Shown: positions 8,039 through 15,923 of the stretch, in pieces
Layout: each line of letters begins with the position of its first letter
Position numbering within the stretch: the stretch's first letter is position 1
Source of the DNA: REEB481 sp964586595
GTDB taxonomy: Bacteria; Bacteroidota; Bacteroidia; NS11-12g; UBA955
Direction of reading: 5' to 3'
Assembly (NCBI GenBank): GCA_964586595.1
Contig: CAZPHB010000007.1
Coordinates: 1 to 64,000, forward strand
DNA length: 64,000 bases
Program-made: the position numbers and the translations under genes
The notes under the pieces: model-generated
Database searches by the model: none
Told to the model about the DNA's origin: nothing
What the model saw: only the letters and a program-made list of their open reading frames with translations

Positions 8039-9280
8039 TCAGGGACGGTACACTTCCGCGCAGGCGATGCGGTGCGGTGCGTTGCGGTGTTCCCTGCGGA
8101 TGATGTACGGCGCAGCCACATCCTCGCCCATCAGCGCAAGAAAACGCTTCTTGATGTTCGACAGGCATTGATTCATGGCGTCGTCGTTGCGCGGATCCAT
8201 CAGCTTGTCCACCTGGTCGCGCAGCAAGCCCGGCTGGTCGGTGCCTTTTACCGCCCGGTAATGTGCATACAGTTCGTCTTTGTACCGGTGCCGTTCTTTC
8301 AGGCGTATGCCCTCGGGATGCGACAGAAACAGCTGATACGTGGCGTATTGCAGCGGCTGCAGCTTCACACTAATCCACAATTCGGGGAAATGCACGCTCA
8401 ACCTGTACTGCTGCAACTCTATGTTCCAATAGGGACCGAATTCCGGCGCGGCGTAATGCGCCAACGTCGAGTTGACATCTTCCTGCTGAATGCGGGTCAG
8501 TCCGCCCTTGGTGAGCATCCGGGCCATGATTTTGAAGAAGCCCAGTTCTGTTTCGGTATTTCTGATGGCTTCCAGGGTGCGCAGCACGTCCGGGTCGCTC
8601 CTCAGTTCCTGTTGCTCAATTTGTTCCTGCTCCTGCAGGAAACGGCGCATGCCGCCTTCCAGGGTTTCCAGCAGGCGGTCGTTGTACACGAACTCATCCG
8701 AATCATCGACAGCGGCCTGCGCCAAATCGGGCGGAGGCATAGAATGCAAAACCTGACGAAATACGCCGTCGGGTTCCTGAACCTGAAAAGGAACATCTTC
8801 CGTCGCCTCGTCCAACCAGGGCATCGGCACCAGTCCCTGGCTGATGTGCTGCATCAGGGTGATTGCCGCTTCGAGGTCGCGCAGGCTCCCGTGGTGCCAG
8901 GTGCGGCCCTGTTGGTCAAAGAACAACAGGTGATTTTGCTCCGGGTCCAGTCCAAGCTTGCGCGCCATCAGCATGGCCGCCATGCCCAGGTCGAAACCCA
9001 GCACAATTTGATGGAACAGGAGGCGCTGTTTCCGCGGATGCAGGCTGCGCAGGCCCGGAAAATGATATTCCCAATAGGTGACCGCATCTGCTGCTACGTC
9101 GGGATTCACCCGCAGATTCGGCGGAAACGCCAATTGCATGTCCTTCGCTTTCAGTGCAGCACCTAACTCTTTATGAAAATCTGCATGCAACAACTCATGC
9201 ATGCGCAACCGTGAATCCAGGTACACAAATGCATTTCTGGGGAAGAAAAAAGACAGTCTGTTGGTGATGCGTTGGAACAT
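8039..9280 (-). CDS. Bacteroidota-specific hypothetical protein, 413 aa
   Basis: Soluble protein with no signal peptide. The N-terminal half has no motif I recognise. A Gln/Glu-rich stretch (FLQEQEQIEQQELRSD) near the middle is probably helical or coiled coil. The C-terminal 130 residues have the pattern LQYATYQLFLSHPEGIRLKE, then YRDELYAHY, LMDPRNDDAMNQCLSNIKKRF and YIIRREHRNAPHRI. I know this pattern from a family of uncharacterised Bacteroidota proteins that look like winged-helix or regulatory modules. A DNA-binding role is a guess only. The gene is monocistronic, and its stop lies next to the repeat cluster. Confidence 0.75.
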   Translation of the reverse strand: MFQRITNRLSFFFPRNAFVYLDSRLRMHELLHADFHKELGAALKAKDMQLAFPPNLRVNPDVAADAVTYWEYHFPGLRSLHPRKQRLLFHQIVLGFDLGMAAMLMARKLGLDPEQNHLLFFDQQGRTWHHGSLRDLEAAITLMQHISQGLVPMPWLDEATEDVPFQVQEPDGVFRQVLHSMPPPDLAQAAVDDSDEFVYNDRLLETLEGGMRRFLQEQEQIEQQELRSDPDVLRTLEAIRNTETELGFFKIMARMLTKGGLTRIQQEDVNSTLAHYAAPEFGPYWNIELQQYRLSVHFPELWISVKLQPLQYATYQLFLSHPEGIRLKERHRYKDELYAHYRAVKGTDQPGLLRDQVDKLMDPRNDDAMNQCLSNIKKRFLALMGEDVAAPYIIRREHRNAPHRIACAEVYRP

Positions 9281-9447
9281 GTTGTAATGATAAATTTAAT
9301 GACTCAGGTGATCCACAAATAAAATACAATATCGAAGGGATGACGCACGCAGGTCATCTGATTATTTTTTATACGCCGCTGCATTAAAAAAGAAGGCTTG
9401 CTGCCACGCATCTGCCGCGCAACAGCAAGCCGGCGGAACGGTCGCGA

Positions 9448-10239
9448 TTACATACCAAAGATGCAGTCGCCACCTTCAAACACATGCAGTCTTCCTTTTT
9501 CCAGAGGCTGCCAGTGTTCTGCTTCGGTAAGCGCTTGTGTGGCGATGATATAACCCTTTAAATCCGGGTCTTTCTGTTCCTCGAGGTTCACCGTGATGCC
9601 GTCGTCTTTATAATAAATCTGCCCGAAGGGCGCGATGCGGCGGGTGAAATACAGGGACTGCGTTCGGGTTTGGGTATGCCAGGCAAACAGGCGCGTACCG
9701 TCGCTGAACAGGAGGTTCATTTTGCCGTCATTGTTCAAGGCCTTGAGCAATGCTTCCAGAGCCGCATAATGTTCCGGCTTGTCGGTTCTGAGGCCCTCGG
9801 CCTTCATGGAGTTCAGCAGGTGACAAAACGCGCGCTCCGAATCGGTTTTCCCCATCGGCGCATACGCTTTTCCGGTGAAGCTCAGGTGCTCGTTTTCCAG
9901 CACGCCGTTGTGGGCAAAAACCAGTTCCCGCTTGCGGTAATTCCGTGCAAAAGGATGGGTATTGGCATGGGTAACATCGCCATGGGTCATGTAGCGGATG
10001 TGGGCGATGATGTTGGCGCCCTGTACCACCTGTTCCTGCGCCAAAAATGCCGCCAGTGCATCGCGCATGGCCGATGCCGAAGTTTTAATGACCTGCGCCG
10101 TAAAATCCCGCCGGGCAGCATCCGGGTACCAGGCCATGCCCCAGCCGTGCTTGTGGTGGTCGGCGTGCTGCCTGAAGTTGCCAAACGACAAATTGGGTCG
10201 TACCGGCTTGTTGAAGTGAAATCCGAGTAGTTCGCACAT
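9448..10239 (-). CDS. Class II glutamine amidotransferase (YafJ/Gn-AT_II-like)
   Basis: The protein has 263 aa from ATG 10239. This start is chosen because class II amidotransferases need Cys at position 2 after Met removal, and here the protein begins M-C-ELLGFHFNKP. Other family signs are HADHHKHGWGMAWY, IAHIRYMTHGDVTHANTHPFARN and LVFAHNGVLEN. It should release ammonia from glutamine with the N-terminal Cys as nucleophile. There is no synthase domain, so it is the stand-alone YafJ type, whose acceptor substrate is unknown. The frame is open 20 codons further upstream, but that would bury the catalytic Cys. Confidence 0.9.
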   Translation of the reverse strand: MCELLGFHFNKPVRPNLSFGNFRQHADHHKHGWGMAWYPDAARRDFTAQVIKTSASAMRDALAAFLAQEQVVQGANIIAHIRYMTHGDVTHANTHPFARNYRKRELVFAHNGVLENEHLSFTGKAYAPMGKTDSERAFCHLLNSMKAEGLRTDKPEHYAALEALLKALNNDGKMNLLFSDGTRLFAWHTQTRTQSLYFTRRIAPFGQIYYKDDGITVNLEEQKDPDLKGYIIATQALTEAEHWQPLEKGRLHVFEGGDCIFGM

Positions 10240-10344
10240 AGTTTCTGTTCTTGTTTTAAGTTGAATCCCGGTGCAAAATTCCACCAGAAAAGCGCCCAAG
10301 CCTTTGAAATATCAAGGTTGACAGATTGAAGAAAATACCAGGAT

Positions 10345-10887
10345 TTATACCGAACGTTTCATGATCCAATCCGTTTGCGCCTCCTCGCCGAATTGGAAAA
10401 TATGCGTGCCTGTCACCTCAAACCCACTGCGACGGTAAAAGGCCACGGCCCGGTGGTTCTGTTCCCAAACGCCCAGCCAAACCATGCTTTTTTCCTTCTT
10501 TGCCGCTTCCTCCAAAGCCCGTTCCATCAACGCCGCGCCGGTGCCGGTTCCCTGATACACTCCACGCACGTACAACCGCTCAATTTCCAGGCTGTCGTTG
10601 CCCATGTCTTCCGACTGCGCCGCGCCGGTATTGAGCTTCAGGTAGCCCAATGGCTCGGGTTCGTCCGGCCGCCACGCGAAATAAAAAGTGCTGCCTGCCT
10701 GCTGCAGTTCTTGCGTGAGGCGCGCTTCGCTGAAGGCTTCCTGCAGGTAGGCGCGCATGTCGTGTTCGTTGTTCTGCGCTGCAAAGGTTTCGTAAAATGT
10801 GGCCGCACTCAGCGCCGACAGCTGCGCGACTTCATGGGGCTGTACTTCCCGAATCTGCACCTCCTGCCTGTGTGGGTTTGTCTTCAT
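10345..10887 (-). CDS. GNAT family N-acetyltransferase (PaiA-like)
   Basis: The protein has 180 aa. GNAT fold with an N-terminal SAATFYETFAAQN motif and a mid-domain LEIERLYVRGVYQGTGTGAALMERALEEA, which is the acetyl-CoA pyrophosphate loop (Q-x-x-G-x-G), then MVWLGVWEQNHRAVAFYRRSGFEVTG. This combination is typical of PaiA-type enzymes that acetylate polyamines or related amines, but the acceptor cannot be read from sequence. It is on the same strand as the amidotransferase, about 105 bp upstream of it, and divergent from the membrane protein at 10975. Confidence 0.88.
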   Translation of the reverse strand: MKTNPHRQEVQIREVQPHEVAQLSALSAATFYETFAAQNNEHDMRAYLQEAFSEARLTQELQQAGSTFYFAWRPDEPEPLGYLKLNTGAAQSEDMGNDSLEIERLYVRGVYQGTGTGAALMERALEEAAKKEKSMVWLGVWEQNHRAVAFYRRSGFEVTGTHIFQFGEEAQTDWIMKRSV

Positions 10888-10974
10888 ATAGTGGCCCGGT
10901 TTCCAAAGGTAAAGCGCCGGGCAGAATTGAATGATGTGGTGACGTTTCCCGGAATGCCTGTTTAAATTGCGCCT

Positions 10975-12483
10975 GTGCAGCGTGTTTTCGCCTTCAGTCT
11001 TTCAGCCCCGCAGCGGCTGCATCTGGCCCTTTCTTTGCTGCTCACGGGTTTGTTCTTGGTCTTCCTGCTGCCGATGGGACCGGGCATCACGCCCGACAGT
11101 GTAGGCTATCAGGAAGTGGCGCTGAACATCATGCAGGGCCGCGGCCCGGTGAACCATCAGGGTCATTTCGTGAACCACTGGCCTCCGCTGTATCCGGCCA
11201 TGCTCGCACTCTGTGCTTTGCTCAGCGGCCTCGACATTTCATCATCGGCCATGCTGCTGCAAGGACTGCTGTTTTTTGGGTATGTATGGCTGCTGTTCCA
11301 CATCGGTCGGCAGTGCAGCTTTTCACCCCTGCTCAGCGTGCTTCTGGTGCTGGTTTGCTGTCTGCTTCCGGGCATGTTCAACTTTTCACGGCAGATGAGT
11401 GAAGGCCTGTTCAACACCTTGCTGCTGGCGCTGGTGAGCGTAGGACTGGATGCAGCCAAGAAACCCAGGCCGCTGCTGCTGGGCGTTCTGGCCGGTTTGC
11501 TGTTCCTTACGCGCTACGCCGGCATGGCTTTTATGGCAGGAAGTGCTGCTTTTCTGGTATTGGTGGCTGTTCCTGACTGGAAGCGCATGCTGCGGCACTT
11601 GTTCCTCTTCGGAATAGGCCCGGCCACGGCCATGGGCGGCTGGATGCTGCTGGAACAATGGATGCACGCAGGTCATTTTAACCGCAGGCCCATTTTCCAT
11701 GCCATTCCGCCGCATCAATGGATGTCGCTGTCGGAACAGGTAAACACACAGCTGTTTCCGCCGCTGCAATGGATTTGGCCGTTTTCGGGTTTGCTGATGC
11801 TGGGGCTGTTTCTGCTGTTCGGCGGCTGGTGGATGATTCGGTTCCGGCAAAGGACAGCAGCCCAACAGTTTGGCTTCATCTGGCTGTGCTTGTGCGCGTT
11901 CCTGGCCTTGCTGTTGATCACCTGTTTTTTCCTGGATGCGCATACGCCGCTGGATGCCCGGATCTGGTCGCCGGCAGCGCCGCTGCTCCTGCTCTTGCTG
12001 TTCCTGATGCTGCACCAGGTACCTTCCCTGCTGCGTCTGGGCCTGCCGCTGTTTCTGTTGCTGTGGAATCTGATTCCTTCCGCCACGCGGTGGAACAACT
12101 TCCGCAAAAACGGCGAAGGACTGGGTGCCCGAACCTGGCGAACATCGCCCACGCTGCGCGCCGCCGCTGCTGCGGTACAATCCGGGAAAGCGGTGTATTC
12201 CAATGGTGCCGACGTGCTGAACTACTACTGGAACCCCGAAGGCCGCCATCGTGTGTATCAGCTGCCCATGAAGTATTACCCCACCTCAGGCATTCCCAAT
12301 CCGGGATTCGAACGGGAAAGCAAAGCCATGCTGGCTGAAGTGCAACAGCGGAAAGCGGTATTGGTATATTTCCATCAGATCCGCTGGCGGAAATACCTGG
12401 AAGACAGCGCAGGAATCACGCGGCGCATGCACGGTGTTTCAGCGACGGTTTCTGCCGATGGCCACATCTGGGCCCAGCCCTGA
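10975..12483 (+). CDS. Polytopic membrane protein resembling ArnT/PMT glycosyltransferases
   Basis: The protein has 502 aa starting with GTG. It has about ten hydrophobic segments: the first at about residues 16-35, then MLLQGLLFFGYVWLLFHIG, LLSVLLVLVCCLLPGMF, and a cluster of Leu-rich helices at about 300-365. The first periplasmic loop has GPGITPDSVGYQEVALNIMQG and HWPPLYPAM. Such a D-S-x-x-Y...A...G loop with WPP is typical of GT-C fold glycosyltransferases (GT39/ArnT/PMT) and their relatives, where the Asp is catalytic. A C-terminal soluble part follows the last helix. Sugar donor and acceptor are unknown. Confidence 0.75.
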   Translation: MQRVFAFSLSAPQRLHLALSLLLTGLFLVFLLPMGPGITPDSVGYQEVALNIMQGRGPVNHQGHFVNHWPPLYPAMLALCALLSGLDISSSAMLLQGLLFFGYVWLLFHIGRQCSFSPLLSVLLVLVCCLLPGMFNFSRQMSEGLFNTLLLALVSVGLDAAKKPRPLLLGVLAGLLFLTRYAGMAFMAGSAAFLVLVAVPDWKRMLRHLFLFGIGPATAMGGWMLLEQWMHAGHFNRRPIFHAIPPHQWMSLSEQVNTQLFPPLQWIWPFSGLLMLGLFLLFGGWWMIRFRQRTAAQQFGFIWLCLCAFLALLLITCFFLDAHTPLDARIWSPAAPLLLLLLFLMLHQVPSLLRLGLPLFLLLWNLIPSATRWNNFRKNGEGLGARTWRTSPTLRAAAAAVQSGKAVYSNGADVLNYYWNPEGRHRVYQLPMKYYPTSGIPNPGFERESKAMLAEVQQRKAVLVYFHQIRWRKYLEDSAGITRRMHGVSATVSADGHIWAQP

Positions 12484-12503
12484 ACAAGGGGAGTTTTTAT
12501 TGT

Positions 12504-13421
12504 TCAGAAGAACATGGCAATGGCCAGTCGGTTTGTCGGACTGCTCCGCGGCTGCCTGACACCATAATCCTGCCACAGCGGATGCATCCATTCGGCTTGC
12601 ACCACGAGGGTTTTGAACATTAGCGTGGCCAGAAAGCTTCCCTGGATCCTTTTTCCACCGCTGTCGGGTTTGCGTGCTCCATAATGCCGGTCTGCCGCAA
12701 AATGGTCTGCCTGCACGGCACCCTGCAACATCCATTGCGTATTTCCGCGGTACAGCCACCAGAAGCCACGCAGGGAGGCTGTAAGCTGGTTTCCCAGCCG
12801 ATAGGTCAGCTCGTTGGTTCCGTAATGCATGTATTGCACATCGCCGTGCATGCCGATGCGCCCGCGACGGCGAACGTATGCTGCACGCAGCCAAGCCGCA
12901 GGTGCGCCGGTACCTGTTTGCAGCGGCAGCGGTGCCATCACGCCATCCTGCAGGCGCTGCATGTATTTTCCGTTGTTGAGTTTGATGCCGCCCACGGCCT
13001 GCAACATGTGCTTGCCCAAACGACTCATGCTGTCGGCGGTATTGAACACCACCCAGGCTGCTTCCCAGCGCATATCGCCCAATCCCTGAATCTGGCTCCT
13101 GTACTCGGTTTCGATTCGCGTTTGTTGTTTCCAGGGCAGGGAAGCGCTGAAGAACAGTTTGGGCTGCACCCGAAAACGCAGCCAGCATTCCCATTGCTGG
13201 TAGCGATCTTCCAATACCGTACTGCTTCCGTTTTGATTCACTCCGGCAGGATGCAGGTAGGAAAACTGCTGATACCGCAGCCCTGCAAGGTTGGATTGAA
13301 ACATCGGCAGGATGCTGCCATAGCCTGATGCGCCTCCGCCACACACATCGCAGCCATATACCTGCTGCACCCTGAAGCTTCCTGCAAGCAGGGCCAGGAT
13401 TGTAATCATACGCAGGTTCAT
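12504..13421 (-). CDS. Exported CDVCG beta-barrel-like protein of the MbnPH operon
   Basis: The protein has 305 aa. The signal peptide is residues 1-23 (MNLRMITILALLAGSFRVQQ VYG), and the mature N-terminus begins CDVCGGGASGYGSILP, a Cys pair that could bind metal or form a disulfide. The rest is rich in amphipathic beta strands with aromatic girdles (RYQQWECWLRFRVQPKLFFSAS, LTASLRGFWWLYRG) ending in AIAMFF, a C-terminal Phe as in outer-membrane barrels. Its ATG overlaps the stop of the diheme peroxidase gene (4 nt), so the two are co-translated. I infer an outer-membrane protein serving the same copper/redox pathway; such proteins often accompany MbnP/MauG pairs in Bacteroidota. Confidence 0.75.
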   Translation of the reverse strand: MNLRMITILALLAGSFRVQQVYGCDVCGGGASGYGSILPMFQSNLAGLRYQQFSYLHPAGVNQNGSSTVLEDRYQQWECWLRFRVQPKLFFSASLPWKQQTRIETEYRSQIQGLGDMRWEAAWVVFNTADSMSRLGKHMLQAVGGIKLNNGKYMQRLQDGVMAPLPLQTGTGAPAAWLRAAYVRRRGRIGMHGDVQYMHYGTNELTYRLGNQLTASLRGFWWLYRGNTQWMLQGAVQADHFAADRHYGARKPDSGGKRIQGSFLATLMFKTLVVQAEWMHPLWQDYGVRQPRSSPTNRLAIAMFF

Positions 13422-14443
13422 GGTGCGGGTGCGTGTTTCGGATTGCTGGTGAAGCCGTGGTCGCTGAGGGTTTTCAGAAACGCGATTAAATCGCTGCGTT
13501 CCTGTTCCGTGAAACTGAGGTTGCGTACCCTGTGGTCGGCAAGAGGTTTCCCGCTTTTGTCGGAAGTGTAATGTGCCAGCACCTGTTCCAGGGTTTGGAA
13601 GCGGCCGTCGTGCATGTAGGGATAGGTCAGGGCCACGTTGCGCAGGGAAGGCACGCGGAAGCTGCCGCGGTCGCTTTCCTTTCTGGTGATCAGCATGCGG
13701 CCGACATCCGCAGAAATGGCATCCAGTCCGTTATTCAGGAATTCCTGATTGGTGAACAAGGGCGCGGTATGGCAGCTATTGCAATGTGCCTGAAACAATC
13801 GCTCACCGGCCAATTCCGATTCGTTGAATACGGCTTTACCCTGAACCCGGGCATCGTAACGCGCGCCTGCCGAAACGAGGGTTGCCATGAACTGGGCCAG
13901 TGCCTTCAGGATGCGCTGGTCATCAATATGTTCCGAACCAAAGGCCGCGCGAAACATGGGTGGATATTTCGCGGTTTGCGACAAGCGGTGGAACAGGGTA
14001 TCCCAGTTTGCGTCCATTTCCCTGTGGTCGGTAATCGGCGCGATGGGCATCACTTCTATGTTCCTGATGCTGCCGTCCCACATGAAGCTGCGCGACCAGA
14101 TTAGGTTTTGCAGGGGCGGAGTATTGCGCGTGCCCAGCCGTCCGCCCACGCCTTTGCTCAGCGGCACATTGTGGTCGGCGAAGGCATGTACCTGCGCGTG
14201 GCAGCTTCCGCAGGAAATGCTTCCGTCTTTGCTGAGCAGGGGCTCGTAAAAGAGCGCCTTCCCCAACGCAATTCCTTCCCGGGTGTATGGATTGGCTGTT
14301 GCCTGATAAACGGGAACCGGGAAATGCGCGGGTCGCTGAGGTGCAAAGGGTTCCGGCAATGCTGCCTCCCTGCTGCAGGCGTTCATCGCGAACAATCCGA
14401 GCAGGGAAGCAACAACCCGAAATGGATGTTTAATTATGTACAT
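13418..14443 (-). CDS. Diheme cytochrome c peroxidase, MbnH/MauG family
   Basis: The protein has 341 aa. Lipoprotein-like signal with NAC23. Two c-type heme sites: CGSCH at 78-82 and CNSCH at 221-225. Typical family blocks are GKALFYEPLLSKDGSISCGSCH, GRLGTRNTPPLQN, FMWDGSI and RVPSLRNVALTYPYMHDGRF, the last carrying a possible distal ligand (Met277 or His278). MbnH proteins oxidise a Trp of their partner MbnP to kynurenine to make a copper site, and this gene follows mbnP directly (14 nt overlap), which favours MbnH over a detoxifying peroxidase. It is periplasmic, probably membrane-tethered. The role in copper handling is inferred from family and context. Confidence 0.9.
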   Translation of the reverse strand: MYIIKHPFRVVASLLGLFAMNACSREAALPEPFAPQRPAHFPVPVYQATANPYTREGIALGKALFYEPLLSKDGSISCGSCHAQVHAFADHNVPLSKGVGGRLGTRNTPPLQNLIWSRSFMWDGSIRNIEVMPIAPITDHREMDANWDTLFHRLSQTAKYPPMFRAAFGSEHIDDQRILKALAQFMATLVSAGARYDARVQGKAVFNESELAGERLFQAHCNSCHTAPLFTNQEFLNNGLDAISADVGRMLITRKESDRGSFRVPSLRNVALTYPYMHDGRFQTLEQVLAHYTSDKSGKPLADHRVRNLSFTEQERSDLIAFLKTLSDHGFTSNPKHAPAP

Positions 14444-15200
14444 GATCCACGATAAAGGCTCCGGCGAAGTTGTTTGCCAGGGTTACCGCATCCGGACCGG
14501 GCGCGTGGATGGTGTTTAAATCGGCTGTGCGGATGCCTCCATGCCAGAAACGGGCAGTATTTACCTTCATGTGGATTTGCGGTGTGCCGTTGGCGGTACA
14601 CATGAGGTTTTCATTGGGGAAGTTGAAACTGACGGTTCTCACGGCATTGTCTGCCCCGCTGTAGCCACCGATATGATACGTAAATGCTTTGGTGGGCGAG
14701 GTAGGACTTTGTCCTTCTGCACGGATGTGGATGTATCCGGACCAAGGCCAGTACATGCCGTTCGTAGGGCTTAAAGCTCCTGTTTGGGCGCCTGACACAT
14801 TCCGTGCGCTGTCCACACCTATGGTGAAGTTGAGGGCTTTATACTCGCCCAAGGGCACATCCTTCAGCGCAAGCAAGCTTCCGCTGGCGGAAGAAGCGTC
14901 GGCCAGGTAATAGCTCTCGCTTTGTGCCCACCAGGAACCGTCGGTGCGCTGCAGTTTGATGTTGCTGATGTAGTAGCGCAAATGGGTAAAGGTGATGCTG
15001 TCTTTGGTGAGCGGATGGATCAGCTGTGTATTGAATGCAAAGGGCTTGTAATCCGGACCCCAGGCATGTTCCAGTTCGATGTTTACCGTGCCTGTTTGCG
15101 GACCGGGTTCGGGTTCTTCTTTTTTGCAGGAAGCAAGAAATATGATGCTCATGGCGAGCAGGGCAGCGGCTATGCTGCGGATGTTTTTTAGGGTGTTCAT
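14430..15200 (-). CDS. MbnP-family copper-binding lipoprotein
   Basis: The protein has 256 aa from ATG 15200, the start that gives a lipoprotein signal (MNTLKNIRSI..., LASC25 followed by KKEEPEPG); the open frame extends upstream but has no signal there. MbnP hallmarks are LEHAWGPDYKPFAFNTQL, LRYYISNIKLQRTDGSWW, YYLADAS, LKDVPLGEYKALNFTIGVDS, RNVSGAQTGALSPTNGMYWPW, SGYIHIRAEGQSPTSP and TYHIGGYSG. Tryptophans in the MYWPW block and elsewhere are candidates for the kynurenine modification by the MbnH partner encoded next. It overlaps that gene by 14 nt and lies about 100 bp downstream of a small Cys-rich protein gene. Confidence 0.92.
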   Translation of the reverse strand: MNTLKNIRSIAAALLAMSIIFLASCKKEEPEPGPQTGTVNIELEHAWGPDYKPFAFNTQLIHPLTKDSITFTHLRYYISNIKLQRTDGSWWAQSESYYLADASSASGSLLALKDVPLGEYKALNFTIGVDSARNVSGAQTGALSPTNGMYWPWSGYIHIRAEGQSPTSPTKAFTYHIGGYSGADNAVRTVSFNFPNENLMCTANGTPQIHMKVNTARFWHGGIRTADLNTIHAPGPDAVTLANNFAGAFIVDHVHN

Positions 15201-15300
15201 GATGATGTTGTTGTTGACCTGACAGTGGAATTCGCACGGCAACACAGGTCTGGTCGTACTGTGCCGGCCATGCATGAAAAATTGCCTTGTTTTGAACAGG

Positions 15301-15693
15301 TCAGGCCCGCGGCGGATTGAATACGGTTGCATGTACCGGCTGCAGCGGAACAGCGTTGCACGGATAGGCACGATGCACGATGGGCAATGTCTGAACCCCG
15401 GCCAGCTCAACTGCAGACTCGGGAATGGCTTCAGCCATGAATGTTTCTACCGGAATGCCCGGAATCTGTGCTTCCGGTTCACCCGCTTCCAGCACCTTGG
15501 CCAAATGACAACGGCCTTTGCAATCCAGGTTGGCCTTGTCGGTATTGACACAAAACGCCGCACTGATTTGATCGCGGTGGATGTAATAATCCACAAGCAC
15601 GCCCAAACGCATGAAGGCAGGCAGCTGCACCGCCAAAAGCAGCAGCCAGGCAAAAACCTTTGACCTGATGTTCAAGCTGCAATACCGTTTCAT
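15301..15693 (-). CDS. Small Cys-rich membrane-anchored protein of the MbnPH locus
   Basis: The protein has 130 aa. An N-terminal hydrophobic segment (KVFAWLLLLAVQLPAFMRLGVLVDYYI) serves as signal or anchor. It is followed by ISAAFCVNTDKANLDCKGRCHLAKVL, a C-x9-C-x3-C pattern with His right after the last Cys. This Y-Y-I...FC-N...C-G-C-L-K pattern is a known small-protein type in Bacteroidota, usually near copper or MbnP genes; no biochemical role is established to my knowledge. The tail has isolated His and Cys residues. Metal binding is plausible. It probably heads the operon with MbnP, MbnH and the CDVCG barrel protein. Confidence 0.7.
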   Translation of the reverse strand: MKRYCSLNIRSKVFAWLLLLAVQLPAFMRLGVLVDYYIHRDQISAAFCVNTDKANLDCKGRCHLAKVLEAGEPEAQIPGIPVETFMAEAIPESAVELAGVQTLPIVHRAYPCNAVPLQPVHATVFNPPRA

Positions 15694-15881
15694 CCGTGAA
15701 ACAAAATTAGGAAAGATGCGCAGGTGATGATGCGACTTGTGTCACCATCGTAACTGAATTTATGCAGGCTTGCTGCGGGAGATTCAGTGTCTGGGCTTCT
15801 CCCGAGACTCCCCCGCATCGCTAAGCTTGCGGGGCAAGTTGCTTGTGATTCGCTTTTGCTCGCCCGGGACAATCGCGGGCC

Positions 15882-15923
15882 TCAGCGACCGGATGCTTCA
15901 AGTGCTTCAGCGACCGGATGCTT
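15882..15923. repeat. Direct repeat TCAGCGACCGGATGCTT (two copies)
   Basis: The 17-bp sequence is present at 15882-15898 and again at 15907-15923, separated by 8 bp. The second copy runs into the stop codon of the dehydrogenase gene (15922-15924). The first ten bases (TCAGCGACCG) also occur at about 111-120. The surrounding 15694-15921 shows no gene; it has several CCCGAGACTCC/CGGGG blocks and looks like remnants of interspersed repeats. Confidence 0.5.

Noticed and set aside
8072..9166. A 364-codon frame on the plus strand opposite the 413-aa hypothetical gene
   Set aside because: Antisense to a conserved Bacteroidota pattern; no domain or signal in its translation.
11386..12249. A long Gln-rich frame on the minus strand within the ArnT/PMT-like gene
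   Set aside because: The Gln runs arise from Leu (CTG) codons of the transmembrane helices read in reverse.
13887..14455. Plus-strand frames opposite the diheme peroxidase
   Set aside because: Antisense to both heme-binding motifs; no signal or domain.
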